A stretch of DNA of 64,000 nucleotides, taken from assembly GCA_025358055.1 (NCBI GenBank), contig JANYKV010000087.1, forward strand, positions 1-64,000. Reading direction: 5' to 3'. This document shows positions 50,919 through 60,812 of the stretch, piece after piece. The stretch's first letter is position 1. Each line of letters starts with the position of its first letter. Below the pieces are notes generated by a model. The model had not been told where the DNA came from and did no database searches. It worked only from the letters and a program-made list of their open reading frames with translations. Position numbers and translations under genes: made by a program. This DNA comes from Gemmatimonadota bacterium. Lineage in GTDB: Bacteria > Gemmatimonadota > Gemmatimonadetes > Gemmatimonadales > GWC2-71-9.

Positions 50919-51233
50919 ATGATCAAAGTCAGCGTGATGTATCCCAACAATGCTGGCGCTCGATTTGACCATGCGTACTACCGCGACAAGCACATGCCTC
51001 TGGTGAAGGCCCGAATGGGCGACAGCTGCAAGTTCTACACGGTCGATAAGGGACTGGCAGGTGGAACTCCCGGCGCTCCAGCGACCTATGTCGGCATGTG
51101 CCATATCTTTTGTGATTCTGTGGAGTCGTTTCAGACTGGATTCGGTCCGCATATGCAAGAGATCATGAGCGACATTCCGAAATACACCGATCTGTCGCCG
51201 GTGATTCAGATCAGCGAGGTCGTTGTGGGGTGA
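50919..51233 (+). CDS. EthD-family protein
   Basis: A 104-residue dimeric ferredoxin-like protein. The motif KVSVMYPNNAGARFDHAYYRDKHMPLVKARMG at the start is the EthD signature, followed by ATYVGMCHIFCDSVESFQTGFG and a closing YTDLSPVIQISEVV. Several EthD proteins support degradation of ethers or polyketide ring chemistry; this one has no such neighbours. Convergent with the fatty-acid operon. Confidence 0.85.
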   Translation: MIKVSVMYPNNAGARFDHAYYRDKHMPLVKARMGDSCKFYTVDKGLAGGTPGAPATYVGMCHIFCDSVESFQTGFGPHMQEIMSDIPKYTDLSPVIQISEVVVG

Positions 51234-51254
51234 GCCACTGCGCCGGGGAACGAA

Positions 51255-53399
51255 TTAGGGATAAAACTTCTCTCCCCGCAGCGCCATGTTCCGCAACAGC
51301 TTCGGTGGGGCAAACCGATCCCCATACTTCTTCCCCAACGCCTTGCACTCCGCCGCGAACTCCGCCACACCCACCGTATCGACGAGCGACAAAGGCCCTC
51401 CGGTATACGGCGCGAAGCCCAAACCGAAAATGGCACCGATATCCCCCTCGGCGGCATTCGTCAGCACCTTGTCTTCCATGGCGCGAATCGTCTCGAGCGC
51501 GTGCACGTACAGGAGCCGCTTCTTGAGCACCTCGACCGAGGGCTGCTCTTTGGCCACGGGAAACCGCTCGACCAGACCGGGCCAGAGGTGCTTCTTTCCG
51601 TTCTCCGGATAGTCGTAATAGCCCTTCTTGGCCTTCCGCCCGAACCGGCCAAGTTCCACCATGACGTCGAGTACATGGTCGCCGCTAGCAGGCTTGAATT
51701 TGTCGCCAAGATCCTTCTTGGTCTGCTCCCGGATATGATAGCTCAAGTCGATCGCGACTTCGTCATGGAGCGCGAGAGGCCCCACGGGCATTCCGGCCAT
51801 CCTCCCCGCGTTCTCAATGAGGGCGGGCGCGACGCCTTCGAGCAGCATCGACATGCCTTCATTGATATAGGCGCCACACACGCGGCTCAGCAAGAAGCCC
51901 CGTCCGTCGTTGACCACGATTGGAGTCTTCCGAATTTGGCGCACATAGTCGAGAGCCCGGGCCAAGGCTTCGGAGCCGGTCTTTTTGCCGACGATCACCT
52001 CCACCAACGGCATCTTGTCGACAGGCGAGAAAAAGTGGATCCCGACGAACTGCTTCGGGCGACTGCTCGCCTCAGCTAGGCCCGTGATCGGAAGTGTCGA
52101 AGTGTTGCTGGCGAAGATCGAGCCCTTCGGCATCACCACTTCGGCCTTTGCCGTCGCATCGGCTTTGACCACCCGATCTTCGAATACCGCCTCGATGACG
52201 AGGTCCACGCCGGCGAGATCGGCGAAATCCGTCGTCGGCCGGATTCGGCCGAGCAAGGCCTCTCCCTCCGCCGCGCTCATCTTTCCCCGACTGACCGCCT
52301 TCTCGACCAGGCCGCGGGAGTAGCCCTTCCCTTTTTCCGCTGCGGGCAAATCGCGATCCAACAAGACGACCTCGATGCCCGCCGCGGCCGAGACGTACGC
52401 GATACCAGATCCCATCATCCCCGCACCGAGCAAGCCCAACTTCCCGACCTTGGAGGGTGGGACGTCAACCGGACGACGACTGAGCTTGTCGGCGGCGCCC
52501 TTATTGATGAATAAGGTGCGGATCATGTTCCGCGCCTCGGGCGACCTGATGAGAGTCGTGAAGTACTTGGACTCGATTCGGAGTCCGACGTCGATCGGCA
52601 CCTGGCATCCCTCGTAGACGCACGAGAGAATCGCCTTGGGCGCGGGATAGTTGTAGTAGGTCTTCTGCTGCACCATCGCGCTCGCGCCCATCAACACCTG
52701 CGAGGCCGATGCGCCCAACAGTCCCGTTTGGATCGGCGCCTTGAAACCCTTCTTGTCCCACGGCGCGACCGGGTCGCCGGCCGTCAGCAGCCAAGCCTTC
52801 GCGGCCGAGAGAAGTTGCTCCGCCGGCACCACCTGGTTCACGAGGCCCAATTTCAACGCCTCCCGGGGCGAGATTCCGTTGCCTTCAACCAGGAGCATGA
52901 GCGCGGGTTGAAGTCCGATCAGGCGCGGGAGCCGTTGCGTGCCACCGGCACCGGGCAAGAGCCCGATTTTTACTTCAGGGAGGCCGAGTTGAATGCGCGG
53001 GTCGTCGGCCACTACGCGGTAGTGGCAGGCCAACGCGGTTTCGAGCCCGCCTCCCATGGCGGTTCCGTTGAGCGCCGCGACCACCGGTTTCCCGCAGGTT
53101 TCGAGGCGCCGGAGCAATCGGTTGGCGCCGGCGCATCGCTCGTACATGGCCGCCACGTCCTGACCCATCTGTCTCATCATCTGATCGAGCATCTTGATGT
53201 CGGCCCCAGCCAAAAAGACCGGCTTGCCCGACGTAATGATCACGCCCTTGAGGGTAGTACTTCCGGCGGCTTCGGTGATCAGTACGTCGAGCCGGGCGAA
53301 AAACTCGGGTGTGAAGACGTTCATGGACCGATCAGGTATATCGATCGTCCAAGTCGCGATGTGGTCGGAGTCGATGGAAGTACGAATCGTTTCGGTCAT
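51255..53399 (-). CDS. Two-domain enoyl-CoA hydratase / 3-hydroxyacyl-CoA dehydrogenase
   Basis: A 714-residue beta-oxidation enzyme (FadB/FadJ type). Hydratase domain (about residues 10-190): GADIKMLDQ, ALNGTAMGGGLETALACHYRVV and LPEVKIGLLPGAGGTQRLPRL. Dehydrogenase domain (about 320-610): Rossmann GLLGAGMMGSGIAYVSA, SNTSTLPITGLA, and FVGIHFFSPVDKMPLVEVI with the catalytic His. It hydrates trans-2-enoyl-CoA and oxidises 3-hydroxyacyl-CoA. Last gene of the operon, 63 nt after a thiolase. Confidence 0.93.
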   Translation of the reverse strand: MTETIRTSIDSDHIATWTIDIPDRSMNVFTPEFFARLDVLITEAAGSTTLKGVIITSGKPVFLAGADIKMLDQMMRQMGQDVAAMYERCAGANRLLRRLETCGKPVVAALNGTAMGGGLETALACHYRVVADDPRIQLGLPEVKIGLLPGAGGTQRLPRLIGLQPALMLLVEGNGISPREALKLGLVNQVVPAEQLLSAAKAWLLTAGDPVAPWDKKGFKAPIQTGLLGASASQVLMGASAMVQQKTYYNYPAPKAILSCVYEGCQVPIDVGLRIESKYFTTLIRSPEARNMIRTLFINKGAADKLSRRPVDVPPSKVGKLGLLGAGMMGSGIAYVSAAAGIEVVLLDRDLPAAEKGKGYSRGLVEKAVSRGKMSAAEGEALLGRIRPTTDFADLAGVDLVIEAVFEDRVVKADATAKAEVVMPKGSIFASNTSTLPITGLAEASSRPKQFVGIHFFSPVDKMPLVEVIVGKKTGSEALARALDYVRQIRKTPIVVNDGRGFLLSRVCGAYINEGMSMLLEGVAPALIENAGRMAGMPVGPLALHDEVAIDLSYHIREQTKKDLGDKFKPASGDHVLDVMVELGRFGRKAKKGYYDYPENGKKHLWPGLVERFPVAKEQPSVEVLKKRLLYVHALETIRAMEDKVLTNAAEGDIGAIFGLGFAPYTGGPLSLVDTVGVAEFAAECKALGKKYGDRFAPPKLLRNMALRGEKFYP

Positions 53400-53462
53400 G
53401 AGTAGTCAGCTTCCGGTTGAGAATCGATAACAATGAGCGGCAGCCTGATTCGGCGTTCCGCC

Positions 53463-54671
53463 TTAGACGCGCTCGATGATCGTCGCGATGCCCATCCCCC
53501 CGCCAATGCACAACGTGGCAAGGCCGGTGGCCAAGTTGCGGCGTTCGAGCTCGTCGACCAGGATGCCCAAAATGATGGCACCCGTCGCCCCGATCGGGTG
53601 GCCCATCGCGATGGCGCCGCCGTTGACGTTGACCTTGTCGTGCGGGACCGACAACACCTCCATGTACCGGAGCACGACGACGGCAAATGCCTCGTTGAGT
53701 TCGAAGAGATCGATGTCCGCGACGTTCATCCTTGCGCGCTTGAGCGCTTTCTGGGATGCATAACTCGGCCCGGTCAGCATAATGGTCGGATCGGTACCGT
53801 AGGTCGCGAACGCCACGATCCGGGCGCGGGGTTTGAGATTTAGTTTCTTCGCGATGCGTTGGTTACCGACCAGCACCGCGCCCGCCCCGTCGACAATTCC
53901 ACTCGAGTTCCCGGCATGGTGGACGTGGTTGATTCGCTCCACCTGGGGATACCGTTGCATCGCCACACTGTCAAAACCAAACTTCTCGCCCATTTCCACA
54001 AACGAGGGCTCGAGCGCGGCGAGGCTCTCCAGCGTAGTATCCGGCCGGAGGAACTCATCCCGTTCGAGCACCGGGAGGCCGATCACATCCTTCACCGGCA
54101 CGACGGAACGGGCAAAATGGCCGTTCGCCCAAGCAAAGGCGGCGCGGCGTTGGCTTTCGACCGCGTAGCGGTCCACATCGGTCCGAGAATGTCCGTACAA
54201 CGTTGCCATCAGGTCGGCCGAAATACCCTGCGGGATGAAATGCGTGTGGAAGGCCAGTTGTGGATCGGTGAACCAAGCTCCCCCGGCGCCTCCCAGCGGC
54301 ACCCGCGACATGGCCTCCACACCACCACCAATCGTCAACTCGGCCTGACCGGCCATGACTTGAGCCGCAGCGGTATTCACCGCCTCCAGGCCGGACCCAC
54401 AGAAACGATCGAGCTGTTTACCCGTCACGGTTTCGGCGTAACCCGCTTCGAGAACGGCGAATCGTGCGATGTCGCTCCCCTGTTCCCCGACCGGCGCGCC
54501 ACAGCCCAGGACCACGTCGTCCACGAAGCTGGTGTCCAGCTCATTGCGATCGCGCAACGCCACCAGCACTTGGGTAATGAGCTGAACGGGCGTGATCTCG
54601 TGGAGGCTGCCGTTGGACTTGCCGCGCCCTCGCGGGGTGCGCACATGATCGAAAATGAATGCATCAGGCAC
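53463..54671 (-). CDS. Acetyl-CoA C-acyltransferase (3-ketoacyl-CoA thiolase)
   Basis: A 402-residue thiolase. GTG 54671 is supported by GGGAG 6 nt upstream. The nucleophile Cys lies in KQLDRFCGSGLEAVN (about residue 93), the central His in LNEAFAVV, NVNGGAIAMGHPIGATGA, and the second Cys in LATLCIGGGMGIATIIE. It cleaves 3-ketoacyl-CoA and works with the downstream two-domain enzyme. It lies 42 nt after the acyl-CoA synthetase. Confidence 0.92.
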   Translation of the reverse strand: MPDAFIFDHVRTPRGRGKSNGSLHEITPVQLITQVLVALRDRNELDTSFVDDVVLGCGAPVGEQGSDIARFAVLEAGYAETVTGKQLDRFCGSGLEAVNTAAAQVMAGQAELTIGGGVEAMSRVPLGGAGGAWFTDPQLAFHTHFIPQGISADLMATLYGHSRTDVDRYAVESQRRAAFAWANGHFARSVVPVKDVIGLPVLERDEFLRPDTTLESLAALEPSFVEMGEKFGFDSVAMQRYPQVERINHVHHAGNSSGIVDGAGAVLVGNQRIAKKLNLKPRARIVAFATYGTDPTIMLTGPSYASQKALKRARMNVADIDLFELNEAFAVVVLRYMEVLSVPHDKVNVNGGAIAMGHPIGATGAIILGILVDELERRNLATGLATLCIGGGMGIATIIERV

Positions 54672-54713
54672 GATGAACTCCCGAAGATGAATGGCCAATG
54701 GAACGTGTGGGCA

Positions 54714-56585
54714 TCAAGCCCACACGACTTCGTGTCGAATCGCGTATGGCCCCAAAACCTCCGCGACCGTGGCGGCGAGCGCCTCTCGCCGGTCCGGCTT
54801 GGCTCCCGACATGGTGACGGTGGCCAACGTACCATGAAGCGAGTGCGGTTTGACCGCGACCGATACGTCGAGCCCAGGCGTTCGCAATGTTGCTAGAGCT
54901 TCCCGGTACACCCGTTCCACGATATCCTCGCGAAGAGGGGGTTTGAAGATCTTGCCCACGGCCGTCATGGGCATTCGGTCCAAGATGAACACATCGGCGG
55001 GAGCCGCCGGGCGTTCGGCGACCTCCGCACGGGCGAACTCCCGCAACTCATCCGCCGTCGCGGCCGCCCCCGGCCGCAGTGTCACATACGCCACAGGCAC
55101 CTCTCCCGCCCGCGCATCCGGCTTCCCGACCGCGGCGGCCAAAGCCACCGCCGGGTGTCGATGCAGCGCCTCCTCCACTATTGCGGGGTCGATATTGTGT
55201 CCGCCTCGGATGATGAGGTCCTTTGCGCGCCCGGTCAGCCAAAAATAGCCTTGCGCATCCACCCGTCCCAGGTCGCCCGTGTTAAACCAGCCATTCCCGG
55301 CCCACGCCTTTTCATTGTGCCGCTCGTGAAAATACCCCGGGGTGACGTGCGGTCCCTTGAGGAGAACAACGCCAATCTCACCCACAACGCAATCCCGTAC
55401 CTGTTTCCCGTCGGGATCCAGCACCGCCACTTTCATCTCGGTGTACGGAGCGCGAAACCCGATGGATCCGATCCGTCGCTCCCCATCATGCGGGTTGGCG
55501 GAACTGAGGCACGTCCCCTCGGTCATGCCATACCCTTCGATGATCTTGATTCCAGTGCGTTCTTCGAATGCCTGAAACAGCGCCACCGGCATCGGCGCGG
55601 CGCCGCAGCCACCAAATTCGAGGGAGCTCACGTCGGCGCCATTCAGCGGCACCTGCAACAGGGCGGCGTAGAGCGTGGGTACCCCGGAGAATCGGGCGAC
55701 CTTGAACCGCTCGATCAATTTCCAGAAGTCGCCCACAGTTTCCGGATTGCGGAAGCCCAGCGGGCCCGCGATGATCGTGTGGCTCGCGGTCGAGAACGGC
55801 CCCAGGCCCGAGACAATGATCGCGTTGACGTGAAACAGCGGAAGTCCGACGAGCGTGCCCTTGCCCGGCTCCATGCGGCTGTATTCACCGAGCAGCCACG
55901 ACTCGAATACTTCCATTGCGTGCGTGTGACGAACCAACTTCGGCAGGCCGGTGGTTCCCCCGGTGTGGAAGAACGCGGCGACGTCGTCCGGCGCAATCAT
56001 TCGGCCGCTGATGAGGTGGTCATCGGACTGGGCATTGATCAGGTCATAGAAATCGAGGGCGCCCAAGGGCAAGACGCCACCATGGCGCAGGACCACGACC
56101 TGCTCGATTTCCGGAACGAGAGCACGCACGGCTTGCGCCTTTTCCCAGAGATCGAAGCCCAGTGTCGGCCCCAGGGTGACCAATACCCGGCTCCCGGCGG
56201 AGCGAACAATCTCGGCCATTTGCTCGGCGCCGAGAAAGTAGTTCACCGCGTTGACCACACCGGCGGCTTGACCACCCCAGATCGTGTAGTGCGTCTCGGG
56301 GAAATTGGGCAGGAAGTAGGTCACCGGTGCGTCGAGCCGGACGCCCAGAGAATGAAATGCGTTCGCAGTTTGGGTGACCCGGCGGAACAGCTCGCGATAC
56401 GTGATCTGGATCGGGGTGTCGGTGACCCGTCCGGTGGGTAGAAATGTGATCGCGAGCGCGTTCGGATGTTGTCCGGCGACATTCCGCAGCAACTCGTAGG
56501 TCGACCGCGCGGGTTGGCGCTCGTTGAATGGTGTTTTTTCGATCGCGTGGATATCGTCTAACGTCGCGATCCGGGGGTGGCTCAT
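54714..56585 (-). CDS. Acyl-CoA synthetase (fatty-acid--CoA ligase)
   Basis: A 623-residue AMP-forming ligase. Motifs: phosphate loop FHTGGTTGLPKLV (about residues 215-227), EGYGMTEGTCLSS, GWFNTGDLGRVD, and GRAKDLIIRGGHNI. The catalytic Lys motif near the C terminus is PMTAVGKIFKP. It activates fatty or aryl acids for the downstream thiolases and hydratase/dehydrogenase. Its ATG overlaps the upstream thiolase stop by 1 nt (TGATG). A C-terminal extension of about 80 residues follows the normal end. Confidence 0.9.
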   Translation of the reverse strand: MSHPRIATLDDIHAIEKTPFNERQPARSTYELLRNVAGQHPNALAITFLPTGRVTDTPIQITYRELFRRVTQTANAFHSLGVRLDAPVTYFLPNFPETHYTIWGGQAAGVVNAVNYFLGAEQMAEIVRSAGSRVLVTLGPTLGFDLWEKAQAVRALVPEIEQVVVLRHGGVLPLGALDFYDLINAQSDDHLISGRMIAPDDVAAFFHTGGTTGLPKLVRHTHAMEVFESWLLGEYSRMEPGKGTLVGLPLFHVNAIIVSGLGPFSTASHTIIAGPLGFRNPETVGDFWKLIERFKVARFSGVPTLYAALLQVPLNGADVSSLEFGGCGAAPMPVALFQAFEERTGIKIIEGYGMTEGTCLSSANPHDGERRIGSIGFRAPYTEMKVAVLDPDGKQVRDCVVGEIGVVLLKGPHVTPGYFHERHNEKAWAGNGWFNTGDLGRVDAQGYFWLTGRAKDLIIRGGHNIDPAIVEEALHRHPAVALAAAVGKPDARAGEVPVAYVTLRPGAAATADELREFARAEVAERPAAPADVFILDRMPMTAVGKIFKPPLREDIVERVYREALATLRTPGLDVSVAVKPHSLHGTLATVTMSGAKPDRREALAATVAEVLGPYAIRHEVVWA

Positions 56586-57769
56586 CAGGCGACTTCAAAC
56601 AGGCCGGCCGCACCCATCCCACCACCGACGCACATGGTGACGACGACGTACTTGACGCCACGTCGCTTGCCTTCGATCAGGGCGTGGCCCACCAAACGCG
56701 CGCCGCTCATGCCATACGGATGCCCGATGGAAATCGCGCCGCCGTCGACGTTGAGGAGTTCATTCGGGATGCCGAGCCGGTCGCGACAATAGAGCACCTG
56801 AACCGCGAAGGCCTCGTTCAATTCCCAGAGCCCGATGTCGCCCATCCGAAGACCGTTGCGCTGGAGCAGCTTTGGAACGGCGAACACGGGCCCGATGCCC
56901 ATCTCATCGGGCTCGCACCCCGCGACGACCAGCCCGCGGTAGACGCCGAGGGGGGTAAGGCCACGCTGCTCGGCAAGTTTGCGGTCCATCACCACACACG
57001 CCGACGCTCCATCCGAGAGTTGACTCGCGTTACCTGCGGTGATCGTCAACTCCGGCGCGATGACCGGCTTGAGCTTCGACAGCCCCTCGAGCGTGGTGTC
57101 GGGTCGATTCCCCTCGTCCTTGGTGAGGGTCACCGCCCTCGGGGAGATCGCCTTGGTCTCCTTGTCTTCCACCATCATTGTGGTGGGCATCGGCGCGATC
57201 TCCTGGTCGAAGCGTCCAGCCGCTTGCGCCGTGGCGGTACGTTGCTGACTCTGGAAGGCGAACGCATCCTGGCCTTCGCGACCGATTCCATAGCGCTTCG
57301 CGACGACCTCGGCGGTCTGCAACATGGCAAAATAGATTTCCGGCTTATGCTCGGTGAGCCACGCGTCCTGGTACCGATGTCGATTGGCATGCTCGTTTTG
57401 GACCAGGGAGATCGACTCGAGCCCACCGGCCACCATGATGGGCACGTTGTCGACGAGTACCCGTTGGGCCGCGAATGCGATCGCTTGCATTCCCGAGGAG
57501 CAGAATCGGTTGAGGGTGATGCCGCCAACGGTCACCGGGAGCCCAGCCCGGATCACGGCTTGGCGGGCGATGTTTCCGCCGGTTGCGCCTTCCGGCAGCC
57601 CGCAACCGAGAATGACGTCCTCGACTTCGCCGGGATCGATCCGCGCCCGTTCGACGGCGTGTTGAATCACGTGCGCGCCGAGCGCGGCGCCGTGAGTGTC
57701 GTTGAACGCACCACGGTACGCCCTCCCGATGGGTGTTCGGGCGGTGGAGACGATGACGGCTTCTTTCAT
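56585..57769 (-). CDS. Acetyl-CoA C-acetyltransferase, second thiolase
   Basis: A 394-residue thiolase starting at ATG 57769 with [15 protein letters not shown], the usual N terminus. Catalytic residues: Cys in [14 protein letters not shown] (about residue 91), His in [25 protein letters not shown], and Cys in [16 protein letters not shown]. It could differ from the other thiolase in chain-length preference. It is the first gene of the operon; about 230 nt of promoter region separate it from the divergent ATP-grasp gene. Confidence 0.92.
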   Translation of the reverse strand: MKEAVIVSTARTPIGRAYRGAFNDTHGAALGAHVIQHAVERARIDPGEVEDVILGCGLPEGATGGNIARQAVIRAGLPVTVGGITLNRFCSSGMQAIAFAAQRVLVDNVPIMVAGGLESISLVQNEHANRHRYQDAWLTEHKPEIYFAMLQTAEVVAKRYGIGREGQDAFAFQSQQRTATAQAAGRFDQEIAPMPTTMMVEDKETKAISPRAVTLTKDEGNRPDTTLEGLSKLKPVIAPELTITAGNASQLSDGASACVVMDRKLAEQRGLTPLGVYRGLVVAGCEPDEMGIGPVFAVPKLLQRNGLRMGDIGLWELNEAFAVQVLYCRDRLGIPNELLNVDGGAISIGHPYGMSGARLVGHALIEGKRRGVKYVVVTMCVGGGMGAAGLFEVA

Positions 57770-58001
57770 GGGATCGGCGTTCCTGAAAAGGATTTTGTGT
57801 ACAGTAACCCACGCCGCAACGTTCCGCGAGTGCCACCGCGCCACCGCCCAGGACGGCGAGCCCACGCCACGGGATTCAAGGAGCCGGTCGCGGCGCAGAA
57901 CCCCAAGTTGTGGCGAGCCCGAACGATCCGTATCTTCCATCAACGTCCGGCCACCGGCCGAATGGCGTGAAGCACCTCCACCGCACGGGTCAGGACACTC
58001 C

Positions 58002-59549
58002 TTGCTCCCCAAGCCGCCGTTTGCATGGGATTTGAGCCTCGCCGACGAACTGGTCGCTTTCGAGCGCCTGAAACCTCGATTGGTCGACGTGTGGGATCGA
58101 TTGATGTCCCACGGCGAGGAGGCCTACAGTTCGGTGGTGGTGCCGTCCCTCACCCTGGACCAGGAGGAGCTGCGGAAGCTCGATGGCGCGAGCTTTTATG
58201 AAGAACGCTTGCTGTTTCTTCTTATCCGTTTGCGCAACCCGCGCGCTCAGATGGTCTATGTCACGTCACAGCCGGTCCATCCACTCATTCTCGAGTACTA
58301 CCTTCAGCTGCTGGTCGGCGTCCCGGCGAGTCACGCCCGAACGCGGCTGACGATGCTGTGCGCCTACGACGCTTCGCCGCGCTCCCTGACGGAGAAAATT
58401 CTCGAACGGCCCCGTTTGGTCGAGCGAATTCGGTGGGCCATCCGGGATCCGAGCTCAGCGTACCTCACGGTATTCAACGCCACTCCCCTCGAACGAAAGC
58501 TCGCGGTGTTGCTGGGCATTCCGCTGAATGGAGCCGACCCGGCGCTCAGTCATCTCGGCACGAAAACCGGGAGTCGGCGCATTTTCCGGGAAGCTGGGGT
58601 CGATTTTCCCGCGGGATTCGAAGATCTCCGCGATGAACAGGATACAGTGGATGGGATCCTCCGTCTCAAGTCCGAGCGGCCGTCCCTCCGGTGCGCCGTA
58701 GTGAAGCTCAACGAGAGTTTCTCGGGGGAAGGCAACGCCCTCGTGCGGATGCCTGAGGAGGTGAACCGCGCGGCGGTGGGGAAGGCCCTCGAGGGGATGG
58801 AGTTCGTTGCCGCGACCGAGAACCGGGAAACGTTCTTTGCCAAATTCGAACGTATGGGTGGTATCGTCGAGGAATTCATTGAGGCAAAGGAAAAGCTATC
58901 TCCGAGCGCTCAGCTGCGGACCGACCCGCACGGCGGCGTCCTACCCATTTCCACCCATGACCAGATCCTCGGCGGTGAGTCGGGACAGGTGTTTCTGGGT
59001 TGCCGCTTTCCGGCGAGCGAAGACTACCGGATGCAGATCCAGGACGCGGGCATGAAAGTGGGCGAAGTCTTGGCGAGGAACGGAGTGATCAGCCGTTTCG
59101 GCGTCGATTTTCTGACGTGGCGCAACGGTCCCAACGAGCCGTGGCGGGTGACGGCGATCGAAATCAATCTCCGGATGGGCGGAACGACTCACCCCTTCCT
59201 GGCCCTCAGGTTCCTCACCGGCGGGCAACTCGATTCGGGCACAGGACAGTTTTTGAACGTGAGCGGGCGGCCCAAATTCTATCGCGCTACCGACAATCTT
59301 CGCTCGCAGCGATACAAGGGCCTCCTCCCGGAAGACCTCATCGATATTCTGACCTACAACAAGCTGCACTACAGCGATAGGACCGAATCGGGAGTCCTCT
59401 TTCACCTCATCGGAGCGATTTCCGAATTCGGCAAATTGGGCCTGACGGCGATTGCAAACAGCCCCGAGGAGAGTGAATCGTTGTACAACAAGGTGCTCGA
59501 GGTCTTGGATACGGAGACGGACTACAGAAAGGGAGGCAGCAACGGGTAA
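58002..59549 (+). CDS. PGM1-like ATP-grasp peptide ligase
   Basis: A 515-residue protein. TTG 58002 is preferred because AGGA lies 6 nt upstream; the frame is open further back into the divergent thiolase. The pre-ATP-grasp domain (about residues 1-180, [20 protein letters not shown]) is followed by an ATP-grasp core (about 185-430: [66 protein letters not shown]) with the Glu and Asn metal ligands. The C-terminal part matches the PGM1 type. In pheganomycin synthesis PGM1 joins a nonproteinogenic amino acid to a peptide. A weak promoter (TTGTGG, 17 nt, TATCTT) lies at 57908-57936. Confidence 0.75.
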   Translation: MLPKPPFAWDLSLADELVAFERLKPRLVDVWDRLMSHGEEAYSSVVVPSLTLDQEELRKLDGASFYEERLLFLLIRLRNPRAQMVYVTSQPVHPLILEYYLQLLVGVPASHARTRLTMLCAYDASPRSLTEKILERPRLVERIRWAIRDPSSAYLTVFNATPLERKLAVLLGIPLNGADPALSHLGTKTGSRRIFREAGVDFPAGFEDLRDEQDTVDGILRLKSERPSLRCAVVKLNESFSGEGNALVRMPEEVNRAAVGKALEGMEFVAATENRETFFAKFERMGGIVEEFIEAKEKLSPSAQLRTDPHGGVLPISTHDQILGGESGQVFLGCRFPASEDYRMQIQDAGMKVGEVLARNGVISRFGVDFLTWRNGPNEPWRVTAIEINLRMGGTTHPFLALRFLTGGQLDSGTGQFLNVSGRPKFYRATDNLRSQRYKGLLPEDLIDILTYNKLHYSDRTESGVLFHLIGAISEFGKLGLTAIANSPEESESLYNKVLEVLDTETDYRKGGSNG

Positions 59550-59606
59550 GGAGGGAGGAGGGCTATTCCGCGTTTTCCCGTCGCTGCTTTTCTCGCGACG
59601 CGCCTC

Positions 59607-60659
59607 TCAACGACCAGGCCGAGCTTTTGCTGCGACAGCAGGTCGCTCTCTTTGGCGCGCTCGGTAGAAGAGGAACGCCAGTCCGAAACAAAAACAAGTG
59701 AAGAAGAACCAGAGAAAAACAATCACCACCTGGACTCCGCCCGGAGTGTTGGTGGCGACATCGAGGGGCTCCGCTCGGTTCACAAAGATGGTCATGCGCC
59801 CCACTCGCGCCGCGTTGGCCGCGCGCCGAGCCTCAGCATAGTAGTCGATTGTGGACCAGGACTGGGCCAGCGGGGAATGGAAGGTGGTGTCGTTGAACGC
59901 GTATGAAAGCCAGTACCGAGGGCTGTACGTGGTGGAGTTTTTGGTCGACGCGCGCACGACATCCGCGCTATCCACCTTGGCCTCGAGCTTGCGCCATGCG
60001 CTTTGCTGATGGGACCGCGAGTAGAAAGCGTAGGATCCGACGCAAAGGAACACTACGCCGAGGCTCGCACCAATCCAAATGCCAAGCGTGGGAGGGAGTG
60101 GAAAAGATGCGGCGGCGGATTGATCCATTCCGAGGCGACGGCCAAACCAATAGAACAAGGCCGAGAACGCGAGAAAGACCAGGCTGATCCCGCCGAGGAT
60201 GAGCGGCACCAGAAAAAACCTGCCATTCCACCCAGCATCAAATTTGAGATCGTCCGGATTTTGCGGGTTGACCAGAGCGGAGATGACACCGCTTCGCCGC
60301 GTGGACTGCAACGCACGCCACCGAGATCGGTAGTCGCCCCGGAGGATCGACGGGGTCGTCACCAGCGTGTGCTCGATGCCGTGCCAGGGGAACCGCAACC
60401 AATAGCGGATGGTGTAGACATCCTCCCTGATCCGCTGCGGCGTGACGATCATGCCGCTGTCCACCTGCGCCGTCACAATGGGCCACGAGCGCAACTGCTC
60501 CCGCTTCTTCGCTGTTTGCTTCCCGGCCCAGACCGCGAGCCCAAGACCGATCAGGCCCATCGCCAGCGCGGCCTGCCCCCAGTTGGGTTGGAAATGCCCG
60601 CGCCAGCCGAAGGTCCTCAAGCCGCCCGATTTTCTATCCCGAGGGTTTCGCGATCTCAT
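59607..60659 (-). CDS. DUF3592-type membrane protein, two repeats
   Basis: A 350-residue protein. ATG 60659 has GAGG 5 nt upstream. Two similar units follow, each a hydrophobic segment then a DUF3592-like domain: about residues 30-160 (KKREQLRSWPIVTAQVDSG, YTIRYWLRFPWHG, GVISALVNPQNPDDL) and about 175-330 (WRKLEAKVDSADVV, YSPRYWLSYAFND, MTIFVNRAEPLDV). Four membrane segments. Function unknown. Convergent with the ATP-grasp gene. Confidence 0.7.
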   Translation of the reverse strand: MRSRNPRDRKSGGLRTFGWRGHFQPNWGQAALAMGLIGLGLAVWAGKQTAKKREQLRSWPIVTAQVDSGMIVTPQRIREDVYTIRYWLRFPWHGIEHTLVTTPSILRGDYRSRWRALQSTRRSGVISALVNPQNPDDLKFDAGWNGRFFLVPLILGGISLVFLAFSALFYWFGRRLGMDQSAAASFPLPPTLGIWIGASLGVVFLCVGSYAFYSRSHQQSAWRKLEAKVDSADVVRASTKNSTTYSPRYWLSYAFNDTTFHSPLAQSWSTIDYYAEARRAANAARVGRMTIFVNRAEPLDVATNTPGGVQVVIVFLWFFFTCFCFGLAFLFYRARQRERPAVAAKARPGR

Positions 60660-60812
60660 CACCACCTCGTCATGAGGAGTGCTTGAGTGGCTCCGGGGTC
60701 CTCCCGGGTCGCTCGGCGCACGACTTCGCGCCGCACGGGATCGTCACTTCGATGCGCTCACCGAACGGCCGCGTTCCGGGGATAGTGGGTGGAAGCTTTC
60801 CGCTGATCGGCC

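Noticed and set aside
55155..57970. Two long plus-strand frames antisense to the ligase and the second thiolase
   Set aside because: Low-complexity His/Arg-rich products, no ribosome sites, full overlap with conserved enzymes.
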